A stretch of DNA of 57,537 nt from NCBI RefSeq assembly GCF_000006405.1, contig NW_003215247.1, forward strand, positions 9,708 through 67,244, read 5' to 3'. The notes beneath the pieces were generated by a model. That model was not told the origin of the DNA. It did not search any database and saw nothing but the letters and a program-made list of their open reading frames with translations. Positions 1-15,973 of this stretch are shown in pieces (the first letter of the stretch is position 1; each line of letters opens with the position of its first letter). A program made the translations under genes and the position numbers. The DNA is from Perkinsus marinus ATCC 50983 (lineage: Eukaryota; Perkinsozoa; Perkinsida; Perkinsidae).

Positions 1-170
1 ATGTGTATGGGGGATGGGTGATCCATGTGATGCTCATTGCAGTAGTGATGGTAGTAGTAGTATAAGCGTTGAGGTTCGATGCGCTGTATGTGTTCAGTAG
101 CTGTGTAGTATACTTGGGGGTATTGGTTATAGCAGTAGTAGAGTTATGCTCATCAGGAGAGTAGTAGGAG

Positions 171-314
171 GTGTTGTTAGATAATGGCATGGAGCGATGG
201 GTGGTGGTTGCAGCGGTAGTGGTAGCGATAGCCTGTTTATGGCTATTCATCTACACGTTGTGGTGTGCTGCGTCACAGAAACTACTCATGAGGAGGGTTG
301 CTGCTAATAACCAG
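171..314 (+). CDS. possible exon of a small single-pass membrane protein
   Basis: An open frame holds one strongly hydrophobic segment (MERWVVVAAVVVAIACLWLF) followed by a basic stretch (KLLMRRVAANNQ). It stops at a plausible splice donor (CAG|GTGAGG) near 314. That is the pattern of an N-terminal or internal exon of a single-span membrane protein. Two in-frame ATGs exist at 171 and 186; the second lies directly before the hydrophobic run. I could not find the following exon, and antisense frames overlap this region, so both the gene and the strand are tentative. No family was recognised. Confidence 0.3.
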
Positions 315-785
315 GTGAGGCCAACTGGCACTGTTGATGGGTGCGTTGTAAATAGTGACGTATATGGAAGGGGAGAAGATTGAGCGCTCTTCTATTATGG
401 TTACTGAGGCCCTTAGGCTGGGCAGTTGTGTGTTGATCTCCCGTTGGTATTTGCACGCATGCGCAAGGCGTCTTGTAGCGTGAGCTGGTGATAGCGATAT
501 TTTTAATCCCATTGTTGTCAGAGCCGGTATGCGAATCTGGAGATAGGAGCTTACGACCTCGAGAACGCGGTAGCACAGACTGGTGCTGAAATTGATAGAG
601 AATAATGAGAAGCAAGGGGTTGGTGGAATATCGAGATAATCGATCACGTGATCGATTTGCAGGTGTCATATTGTGCGTGTTTGACTGTGCGTTGCTCGCG
701 AGCCGCTCGCGTCGACGAGGAAATCGGTAGTTCGTAGTGGAATGGTATATTTACACGAAGGTTTCTGTCATCGTTCGTAGTAGCC
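315..785. other. unassigned stretch upstream of the CHD gene
   Basis: No convincing exon was found here. Two antisense open frames (282-647 and 304-669) overlap each other and show no family signature, so they are probably chance. The stretch just before 786 is the likely 5' flank of the chromatin-remodeler gene; no promoter motif was recognised. Confidence 0.4.
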
Positions 786-6719
<5,934 letters not shown>

Positions 6720-7209
6720 CTTCATCTGTAGTATAAACGTCAAATACGTTACGTATTCTAGTACGATTATTATGAGACGATTTGCATCGCATGGGAAGCG
6801 TTTTGTGTTGAGAGTGACGGACTGATGAGATCAATAGTAACAAGGAGTAGTCGTACCAATGCTGCATTGCATCCGACTCGGAAAAAGAGAACTATCTCGG
6901 AAATTCCAGGCAACTCCGAAAAAGATCGTTTGCGCACCATTTAATAGTGTTTCATGTACCCGTTGAGAAAGCAGTGATAATACTCGATGTGAACTCTGAT
7001 GCAATTCCTAGAGAGATGAACCTGTCGTTGTGTGATCAAGTATCCAATCTCTGTCCCGTATCTGCTTGCAAAGTGCAGGAAAGATACTAGCCGTCATCAC
7101 TGTAGCTCGAAGAGAGTTAACTTACCCGTCCATTAGGTGTGTCTCAGCTGTGGGAGTTTACTGATTCACTCCAGTTTACCCGTTTACTTGTTAACTCGTC
7201 GTTTCGAAA
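6720..7209. other. intergenic, CHD to globin
   Basis: No exon, RNA gene or repeat was recognised. The part directly upstream of 7210 is the presumed promoter and 5' UTR of the globin gene. It contains repeated GTTAAC/GTTTAC-like words that I cannot assign to a known element. Confidence 0.4.
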
Positions 7210-7809
7210 ATGGTTATGAAGCTATTCCCTGACGGCTTGGTAGATCGTGTTGGTGGTTGCGGCCCATTTGAGGCTGTTGCCAAACGCTTCTACGAGCTCT
7301 CTTTCGCTGATCCCATCCTATCGGTCCTGTACGCGGATAAAGATGAGCCTCATTATCTGATGTTCTGCCGTTGGTTCTTCGAACAGAATGGCCTCACTGA
7401 CGAGATGACGAAGCGTGGTGGCACTAAGTTTATTAATGCCATGCATCGCAAGGCCCAGAACTGTCCCCTAAGAGCTGATGCTCCTAAGGAGGCCGGTTAT
7501 GTTGGTGGTGGCTTCACTAAAGCCCAAAGAGCTCGTTGGGTGTGGGCTCAGTTGAAGGCTTGCGAGGAGTTCAAGTTGCCCGAGGATTTCGTTCGCGACT
7601 ACATTCACGGTCTATGTGTTTTCATGTCTGTGTATGGTCCCTTCGTTGACTCTCGTGCGGAAGATGGCCCCCAAACTGGTAAATGCCCAATGAGCATGAG
7701 CGTCCAGACCACTTCAGAGCAGGCTGAGATGGTCAAGATTCATCCCAACATTCCTGGTTATGATCTCCCTGGTAAGCTCGGCAACTTCCAGAAGATCACT
7801 GTTGCTTGA
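7210..7809 (+). CDS. truncated (2/2) haemoglobin-like protein, 199 aa
   Basis: This single-exon gene encodes a heme protein of the truncated-globin superfamily, which binds oxygen or nitric oxide. Residues about 17-45 (GPFEAVAKRFYELSFADPIL) match the B-helix region with its FY pair. The FCRWFFEQNG segment and GGTKF precede MHRKAQNCPLR, whose His is the best candidate proximal ligand. FTKAQRARWVWAQLKAC matches the G-helix pattern seen after that ligand in group II globins. A tail of about 55 residues follows the globin core and is unassigned. It could also be an enzyme-like relative with altered heme chemistry. The gene has no intron although its neighbours have many, and its codons look more C-ending than theirs. 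Confidence 0.8.
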   Translation: MVMKLFPDGLVDRVGGCGPFEAVAKRFYELSFADPILSVLYADKDEPHYLMFCRWFFEQNGLTDEMTKRGGTKFINAMHRKAQNCPLRADAPKEAGYVGGGFTKAQRARWVWAQLKACEEFKLPEDFVRDYIHGLCVFMSVYGPFVDSRAEDGPQTGKCPMSMSVQTTSEQAEMVKIHPNIPGYDLPGKLGNFQKITVA

Positions 7810-8731
7810 GCTCCCATATTGCTGGCGCTATCGGAGTTTTCATTGAATATTCTGATTGGGCGCATACTAGCATATTTCTCTGTACCTTTGCGGCGGGGTT
7901 ATCAGAACTCCATCGTTATTGATGGACTTGCACTTCCTCCGTTTACGCCGTAGCGCAGCTGCAGTCCATGCAGCGCTAGCATTCCTACGCGGTGTAGTTC
8001 GGTACGAAGTTGTCCTGATATTACTGTTAAGGTATTTCTATTGAATTTGTATCCCTCACTGGTGGGAGACCCTTTTTGGGAGTCAACCACATACCCGCTG
8101 CACCGCAATCGCGGTTGCGAGCATCTCGTATAGAGCGAGCTTCTACCCTGTGGAGTTGTTATGTGTTCTGTTGTGATATCCGATACGAAGAGGGTCGCAA
8201 TCGAGTTAGCAAGTCGCTATTCTCGTCGTTGTGTCGTGTTCCATGGAGTAGAGTGTCTAGAGGTAAGTTAAATGAAGTTGAAGCCTATCAAACAAGAATG
8301 TCCTCAGAGTCCTAATATTGTCTCGGAGGATCTTGTGAGGAATATGAAGTTTCTTTTCCCAATGCCTCTGTCCAAACCTGTATACACGAGGCGAAGATGA
8401 AACTTCGTAAAAACACTCCGACTAACCATACAGCATTGTGTAATCCTGAACTGTCGCAGGACATAAACTTGTGACTATTTGCCTCAATCGATGAAGCGGT
8501 AAATTCGCATACAGTATTCGGAATCGGAATTTCCTATGCAGTTAGCCCTAATGCTAGGGTCTACTCACCCGTGAATGGCACTGTCTTCGAACACAACAGT
8601 AAAGTGCGATCAAGTCCCGTCGGATGAATCTTCCAAGGGTAATGGTGCTGGGCTCACATCAGCGTCCTTTATTTCTGGATTGCGACCTAATGCAACGAAG
8701 GATCTCGAATACGATACTGGCATCCCTCAAC
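7810..8731. other. intergenic, no gene recognised
   Basis: Open frames here (7902-8108 on -, 8076-8315 and 8575-8772 on +) are short and show no family signature or consistent splice sites. The stretch 8395-8440 weakly resembles the core of the TTTCACCC repeat but lacks its ends. Confidence 0.35.
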
Positions 8732-10640
8732 CTACGCGTTGCCAGCCACGTAGGCTTGGTATCGAAGGGTAGGGCCGCAAGAGTCGGTTGATACGTTTTC
8801 TGACATATAACAATGAACTCTTAAAAGAGAGTCCAAGCGAGACTTACCCTTTTCTTCATCTGAGTGTAACCTCTTCTTGACCGTCCTTCTTTCAATTGCA
8901 ACTTCACATCCATCCGGCATTTCATCGCCCGTAGCTTATGATCGATCTAAAAGAAAAGTAATCTTCCTCCAAGCCTCCGACTAGATGGCGTAATGAGAAG
9001 CGACCCCACCTCCACTTGAGTGGGCGATATTGGTACTGGCAACACTTCTGTGAGGTGCTCATTCGCCAACTTGGCCATGTCTTTGGCGATCGATGACCCT
9101 TTTGCTGCTGGGTTGTTGACAAAGTCCCGAGCAATATCCATGAACGGTTCTGAATCGAGCAAATCCGGCAGTCTGTGAGATGAACTGGTTTCTCTCACTA
9201 TCATGGCCTTCCCTAGTCACTTGGAAGTTCTCTGATCCTTCGGCATCGCCAGCTCTGGTCTGATCCGGCGGGATCAGCACATCAGCGTGATTGATGCATA
9301 GACTTACAACAGTAATAGCCCGTCCTGTGAGGACGCCATTCGCCGCTAGTTCGGTTCCTCGATGCTCAACCTCTCTGTTGCGGTAAAAGGCGTGACCCGT
9401 CTTATCAAAGTACCTGCCCAAAGGCGAAGTACTCAGAGGAGAGAGTCATTAATGGGACTACTTGGCATCAGCAGTTGTGGCAAGATGGTCATGCAAGGCA
9501 ACCGTCACATATAGGAGGTTCTCATTCGACCTGAGAGGACGATTCACAATTTCTCACGATAGTAGTTGAAACTCACCATGCCTTTGCGATTTGCAGTAGC
9601 TCTGGGAAATGGTTGGATATCCGCCGAATAGAAGCTGTGATAGCCGTGAGCATCCAGAGGCCACACCGTATACGATAGGTGGGTCGCTTGAGATGGAGGA
9701 AATGCATCTAAAACGGCGAATGGCAATTGAAGTCTTCTTGACGAGTTATACAAGGAATATGGTGCTAGCTTGGAACAAGTCGCGATCCATTGAAACTGTC
9801 GTTACGATGAGCAACGGATCCTGGGACTCTGTCCATGCAACAGAGTTCAAGCATATGTCGGTTACCTGAGCCAAGACAGGCAGTAATGAAGGACGGCCAA
9901 ACTCAAGTTACCAGAGTATCAAAGAGATCCTTCTCATCTTCAATGTTTTCCCAGGGGTCTAGTAGTGCCTGCATGCAGCGAAAAGGACGGCAATCAGCAC
10001 AATAGAGACGTATCCCTATACAATAGCCCGATAGAAAGTACTACAAGAAGGAGTATGTCAATATTGACGATGATGCGAAGTGGAGTAAAACTCTATGGAA
10101 AACGCGATATTTGCGCTATGCAGTAGTCGTAAAATAAGTTTTTCACTATTGTTTTTCATATCACTAGGGTGAAACGCCAATGAATACTAATAGTATTCAT
10201 CAAAAAAGAAGCCTCCAAGCCTGATGTCTGTTCCCCCTCCTCACTGAAATCGCCTTCTCCTTATAAACTCGTCTGCACAGACGATAGACCGATACGTCCG
10301 GCACAGCTGGCGGCGGCACAAGGCCTTTAAGAGTCTCATCAATGGGTGTATAATAGAAGTCTTCCAGATCTTTATATAGACTATCTAACCTTCCTGGTAG
10401 TAACTGAATCCATAACAAGTGGACCTGTGAGCAACTTCTCCATGCCTACCGTCGGGCTGTATCTAGGAGGGACTCTCAATGGTGATCTCGGTAATGGTCT
10501 CGGACTAGTGATGAGCCCACCTCCCATGGGCGCACTACTCAGTGAGAAGGAATCATTAGAATTGTGTCCATATGTGCTCATCAAGTTCCCTTTACTGAAT
10601 TGTTTCATATCAATCCCCCCAGTCCTTCCCTCTCCCACTC
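8732..10640 (-). CDS. unidentified multi-exon gene, probable single-span membrane protein
   Basis: Several minus-strand coding pieces line up with GT-AG sites. From 5' to 3' they are: a Ser/Pro-rich N terminus (about 10638-10381, with SLSSAPMGGGLITSPRPLP); a segment DSLYKDLEDFYYTPIDETLK (about 10400-10200); a membrane span GYVSIVLIAVLFAACR (about 10010-9962); SQDPLLIVTTVSMDRDLF (about 9860-9780); SYTVWPLDAHGYHSFYSADI (about 9700-9600); REVEHRGTELAANGVLTG (about 9390-9310); PFMDIARDFVNNPAAKGSS (about 9150-9095); and a Lys/Arg-rich end (about 8920-8840). The layout suggests a cytosolic N terminus, one span and a lumenal or external domain. Reading frames between exons are not all reconciled, so two genes are possible. 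No family was recognised. Confidence 0.4.
10082..10178 (-). mobile_element. MITE-like element, TTTCACCC family, copy B (reverse)
   Basis: In reverse complement this reads GGCGTTTCACCC, then TAGTGATATGAAAAAC and an AATAGTGAAAAAC block, closely matching copy A. The other end is GGAGTAAAACTC, a degraded terminal repeat. It lies between coding pieces of the minus-strand gene, so it may be intronic there too. Confidence 0.6.
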
Positions 10641-12497
10641 AATGAACACAATACTCCAACTCTGATGGAAATAGGATACCAACCAATTGACATGTGATGT
10701 GGCTAGTCATGGCTTCAGCAACAGCATACAAAATACCATAAGAATTCTCCAAGATCTGACGGTAGAACAGCTCATACGGCCTTCCTCAACAAGGCCCATC
10801 TGCACAAACGAGAGACGACCAAGGCATCGCTATCGGGGTAGCTGCTGACGCTGAGACCAGCATAGTCCCATCAATAGACGTGGTCGCAGTCACCAATACA
10901 ATCACAACTATGATACAAAAATACAGCTTACAAAAATTATTCTGGAAAAAATCGAGGCGAGAAAGAATACTTTTAAAAGATTATATCGCTAGAGGACACT
11001 AATACGACATACAGTAGAGTAACGAACATCACTTACATGTCGAGTAATGAGAACGGGCAGGTTCGCCCAAAGGCGTTGCCTCTGCTTCATTCTTACAAAA
11101 ATCGGAGTAACTTAACACTGCATGCTGACATCCAATTGAAAATTAGCACATGGCAAAACTTAACAATAAAAATTAACATTAGTCGTCGGAGGACTGGTGA
11201 CAAAAATATACTAATACTGAATATGCTGTTGTATTAACAACAGAAAGCGTCGAAAATGAATGACGTTGACGAGATGTCATCTCCACTGGCCTCGCCAGCA
11301 CAAAAAATATCGATTTGAGTCTGTGCCCCTTCACGCCAACTTCCTACTGCCTTACTACGCACCTGATTGGGAAAGTCTCCACTGTGGAAGAAATAATGAT
11401 TCCCGCTACATTCTGAGGAGGGGAGGCGGCCATCTTGTCGGTTGAATCTGAGAAGAAATATTAATCATTTACCAACTATTCTTGCCAAGACGAAAATATG
11501 AATAGTGAAGATCAACGATGGACTCATTGAGGCATGCCAAGACGAGTAAGGTGATAGAGATAAAAAGTTGCGCCCTCTCTACCTGTGCCCTCGAGTATCC
11601 TTACTCGACTGAACCTCTGAATGGTCAGTACCCATCAATAGGCTAGGACCAGGCTCACATCTATCAGCAACAGTTGTCACCAACAAGGCTCGAACCTTGA
11701 TTACATGCGGACATCCAAAGTATTGTCTTCCTCGTCAACAAATCGGAAGTCGTTCTCAGCCATGCCCTACACAGACGGCATACCACACTTCCATCACATC
11801 GTCATTACACCCACCCCCACAGAATGATCCTCACCTTCTGGTACCGCCTCACCTGATAATACTAACCTTCGGGAATAGACTAACCGCCACCCTTACTCTG
11901 TCGAGGACCATATGCTACCGATGGAGGAAGGATGAATATTGGTATCGATGCATAGGATGAGCACAGCTGCGGGTGTAATCTGAATATGTGAACAGATAGT
12001 AAGGTTAAACAAGTGTCTAGAATAGTTTCGAATGAAATAGAATAGTTCAACAACGGTTCGGTTATAGTGTTTCAACTGGAGGTTTTCAAACAAAACCAAC
12101 GCTGTAATCCTAATCAGCGCGTTTGCTCTATAAGGCTAGCCATTCAGCACTTACTTCAGTAGTTTTCCTACAGATTCCTCCCCCCGTGCTTACTCAGTGG
12201 ACCCTGGTGCCGTTGTAGTGACAGAGCCGGAGTCCGATCTATGGACTCCCCAAGAGGAAGTTGAAGCAACCATAGGAAGCACAGTAGAGGCATCGCTATC
12301 CGTACCGGACGAGTACGACCGAACTCTTCCTATTCCTAATACACATGAAATTCCCCCACAAGCCGGACTAAAGGGCTAACCTCTGGTCGCCATAGAGGTA
12401 CTATCATCAGCCGAAAACAGTGGTGGCCTCCAGAAGTGAGGCTGATGCTCATGCAATAGGTCCCCGATCGACAACGGCTGATTGTAGTCCAGCATTG
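10641..12497. other. AT-rich intergenic region, no gene recognised
   Basis: Short open frames on both strands (for example 11037-11237, 11697-11960 and 12197-12379 on +) have no recognisable domain and no matching splice sites. A sequence at 11685-11705 can form a 5-bp stem around a CTCGAA loop resembling a tRNA T-arm, but nothing around it completes a tRNA. The end of this stretch is the 3' flank of the CCCH gene. Confidence 0.35.
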
Positions 12498-13047
12498 TCA
12501 CTCTGATGAATACTCATGACTTTTTCTGAGAACGGCGTGGTACCTTTTAGAAGTCCTTCTCTCCGATGTATGATGATAGAAAGCACACAGCTCCCCCCTA
12601 GGACATTTCCCTCGAGATTTCCAATCACAACCTACATGACGGTATATATCCAACATAGTAGAGGTAACCCTACAAGGCATAGTCTTATAGTAAGATGGAT
12701 GGTAAAGTTGCTCCTTGCTACCGTGAGAATACGGACAGCGATGACCATGTGGACACCGACTGCCGTATTCTGACCACACTCTACTCTTACTCCAGTAGGG
12801 ACAAGGTTCACTCCCATACCCCAACACTGGTGCTCCTGGCAAGCACGAGAGATTATTTGGCATCATGTGAGATTGCCTTACTGCGACAATCCTGGTAAGT
12901 GTGGGCGTAATAGCAACGGTGCCAATCATGTTGAACACCATAAGGGCACCAAAGGGTCTTGAAATGATTAACGAAGAAATCGATTCCTTTCCTGGCCTCC
13001 TGCTCTTCTGTAAACATTTTACCATTTATCTGAAATGAATGCAACAC
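12498..13047 (-). CDS. tandem CCCH zinc-finger protein (plant TZF-like)
   Basis: Two exons in frame (13047-12882 and 12835-12498) separated by a 46-nt GT-AG intron give 167 aa. The first finger-like block has CPYGVQHDWHRCYYAH. Next comes CPYW...SRCPHGHRCPYSH, then the linker LYHPSYYKTMPCR. Last is CDWKSRGKCPRGELCAFYH (C-x7-C-x5-C-x3-H). The order HDW-C-(Y/F)AH, finger, HP..Y(R/K)T..C, finger is typical of plant-type tandem CCCH proteins, which bind AU-rich RNA and affect mRNA turnover. The spacing of the middle finger is long (x15). A GTAAGAG...GTCAG stretch of 21 nt within it, if spliced, would restore C-x8-C. A possible splice acceptor near 13037 suggests further 5' exons, so the start is uncertain. 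Confidence 0.72.
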
Positions 13048-15084
13048 AGTAAGATAACGTAACAGCTCCCTGCAAAGGGAGAGGCAGCTAGTTGGAACTC
13101 CTTGAAATTAAATCGGTGCCGCTAGATAGGAAATGGTCAAAAACCACCACGACTATGATAAGATCTACAGAGTCAGCATCATTCCCCTTTCGAATGCCCT
13201 ACGATAGATCAAGCTGCTACACAGCGAGCATATCAAGCAGCCCACATCTACTAAACCAGGAGTAGAAAGTCTCGTCAAAATAAAAAAGTTTTAACAAGTA
13301 ACTACATCCCAGCTGCACAGCTTCTGAATAAGGCACGGTAGCGATTACTCAATAAACTTCTTTTAATTCCTCAATGAAATTCCTCTACATGCGATAAATT
13401 ACACTTATTCGTACTGATAATAGCAACATTACCTCACTCCTATCGTGGGCGAAGGCACACTGGCGAGCTCTCACACAATTGGACACATTAGGCCATGTTG
13501 CACAGAACCTCTGTTTGAATATAGTGGGGTGATACCTATCTACGTGTCACCAACACTACTCTAGGCTGCCAACCCTTACAGTAGCTCGAGTCTTGAGTGG
13601 CGCTTGCTGCAGTGGTCACCCTTATCACAGCTCATCACATTTGAGTCAACCTCAAAATGCTGAGGGCATTGCTCGGCCTTGTAAGTGATCGGATAGCGTC
13701 TACGGTCCCGATAGTTGTGGTAGAAAGGACACACTTTACGGTCGTGCACCTGTCATAGTCTACAATGGAATTTCACACATGATATGAAAAACACTGGTGA
13801 AAACGACATACTTCACATTTTACTTCGCGAAAAGTGAATGACGCGTAAAACACGTGATGCGTTTTACGTAAAATGAAGTCATTTTTCCGTTGTAAATTCG
13901 ACGAGTATTTCCAATTCAATTGCGTTTTTCACATAGAGTATCACACCACCTCACGTAAAACGGGTTAAACTCCAATATACACTATCATAGAGAATTCGAG
14001 ATATTAGAATTCAAGGGAGCCCGAGCCTATGAAGGCTCACCTGTTCCTTAGGGCAGAGCTCAACCTTGAAGGCGTCGACTGCACTAGACGCTTCATGTCG
14101 TATGTCAAGCCGTGAAATACTCTTCATTTTGCAGGAGTCGTCGCCTCTATCACAGTTAACGGCAGCCAAACAAGGAAACCTAATGTTAATGATGAACCAG
14201 TGAGAGCCCATGAGCACTCACAGGTCTAGAGAGCGGGTAGAAATGAATAGTTGAGATACCCCACCGGTGGGAGGTGCAGTGGTCACAGTAGGCGCCTTGC
14301 TACAAGGAGTGAGAGAAAGCGGCCCTCTATGTGGGGTTGTCGGGTGGACGGACGGAGGGGCTAAATTAGTCCGCATAGTGTAGATTAGCAATACTAGGTA
14401 CAGTCAAACCTGAGCCGATGCGACGTTGACAAACTCCTAACGTAACACATCAACAACAGGCTATGATGAAATGAATGATGACTCATATAATCATGATTAG
14501 GTTTATCTAGCACTGAAAACGTCAAGGGAAAGGACTATACGATAAAGTTCACGACAGTGATGACAATAGATGACGACCACTTAGCATGCGAATGGATGAA
14601 AGCTTTTCGCAGTTGGAGCGAATTCATGAATCTATCGATGGTCCAAACGGTACAAGCGGGAAACAGTCCATACTAGGCTCTATGAAAAGGATTGGGCCAT
14701 AGAGTACAGGACTGACGACTCGACAGTGATAGATAAGTTATAACTATGGAAGGCGGGTCATCAGTGGTCGCGTTACACTTTAAGTACTCGAGCGTGGTGT
14801 TGTCCAACTTGGTCGAACTGTTATTCTACGTAACGGCAAGGTGAACTGACAACGCCGAAGGAATAGTTCTTGAGGAACTATTAGAGAGCAAGTTTTCAAG
14901 ATATCGGACAAGATGAGGAAAGGAGACCTTTATGATTTTCTCTACTAGACTGTTGTGGACTCATTGCTAGAGTCAATCAACTGGGTGGAATCCACCCAAT
15001 CAAGGGAAACAGCGGCATCATTGATCAAGCCTTTCGGGTAGTAGGAGCCAGCCTGGTCGGTCTTCAGTTTTTTCCCTCCCTCCT
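13048..15084. other. intergenic, AT-rich, one MITE-like insertion
   Basis: Apart from the TTTCACCC-family element at 13767-13974, I see no coding exon, RNA gene or tandem array. The open frame at 14011-14217 (-) has no signature. The last ~100 bases before 15085 include a TTTTTTCCCTCCCTCC pyrimidine tract directly upstream of the SR-protein start. Confidence 0.4.
13767..13974 (+). mobile_element. MITE-like element, TTTCACCC family, copy C
   Basis: It begins GGAATTTCACACATGATATG and ends in a TTTTTCACATAGAGTATCAC block followed by CGGGTTAAACTCC, matching the other copies at both ends. Its middle is about 90 bp longer. That extra part contains GCGTAAAACACGTGATGCGTTTTACG, which is itself an inverted repeat, so the longer copy may hold a nested insertion or the ancestral middle. 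Confidence 0.6.
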
Positions 15085-15835
15085 ATGTACAGCCGTAACA
15101 CCCTATATGTGGGTAATATATCCTCTCGAACTACAGAGAGGGATATCCGCGATGAATTCTCCGAGTATGGTCGTGTTATACGCTGCTACATGCCTCCTGG
15201 GAAGAACATATGCTTCGTGGAATACGACAGGGAAAGGGACGCGGAGGATGCCCATAGAGGCATGTCACGTGCTAAGATAGGAGGAGTTTCTGTTACAGTG
15301 GAGTGGGCTAAGGCGGGACCACGGTAATAGGAAACCTCGACAGCTCTCAGATGCCTGTGTCCTCATCAGTGACCGTCTGAGGCGTAGATCCCCAGAGAGA
15401 TACCATAGAAGGCGCTATTCCCGTAGTGTCTCCTCATCGTCGTCGAGGAGCCGCTCTAGAGATAGAAGGAGGTCTTCCCATAAGGAGAGTAGGAGGAGGA
15501 GGAGATCCCCAAGCTCGAGGTCTTATAGGTAATTCCCAGTTCTCGCAGGTCTCACTGCATCCAACTACTGTGTATAGTAAGGACTGGATGATATTAGCTC
15601 TCGAATGATGGTGTATCAGCCGGGTGTCATGACCCTCCTCCTATCCTCCTCCTCCTACTACCCGGGTCGAGCCGAACCTCTACCGTTCCCTCCCATTATC
15701 AGCTCCGATTCGAGATCGCCAAGGAAGGATCGTCGAGGACGCAGCGGTTCGCGTGACAAAAAGGAGTCTCCTAGTAAGCGTGATGAGAGCTCTAGTAGGT
15801 CGCCGAGAAAGGAGAGCCAAGATGTTAGGAAGTGA
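15085..15835 (+). CDS. SR-family splicing factor (one RRM plus RS domain), 172 aa
   Basis: Three exons in frame (15085-15323, 15382-15528, 15703-15835) total 519 nt. Residues 6-11 are RNP2 (LYVGNI) and ICFVEY is RNP1, so the N-terminal ~78 residues form one RRM. The rest is an RS domain (RRRSPERYHRRRYSRS, SRSRSRDRRRSS, SRSPRKDRRGRSGS). This is the layout of small SR proteins such as SRSF3/SRSF7, nuclear regulators of spliceosome assembly. No zinc knuckle is seen. Introns are 58 and 174 nt. An SR protein fits the intron-rich genes around it. Confidence 0.88.
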
Positions 15836-15973
15836 AGAAGGTGTGGTATTATATGATTGTCATCAGCTTTAAAAATCTCATTCAGCTGCCAGTAGCCTAG
15901 TCTTTTTCTAACTATCAAAACGTTGTTGTGCTGCAGTATATTCAGGAGAGATCTACACGTGTAGTTCTTGCTA

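Noticed and set aside
7210-7809. Bacterial contamination as the source of the intronless globin
   Set aside because: It lies in one contiguous window with intron-bearing genes on both sides, so transfer or intron loss is more economical.
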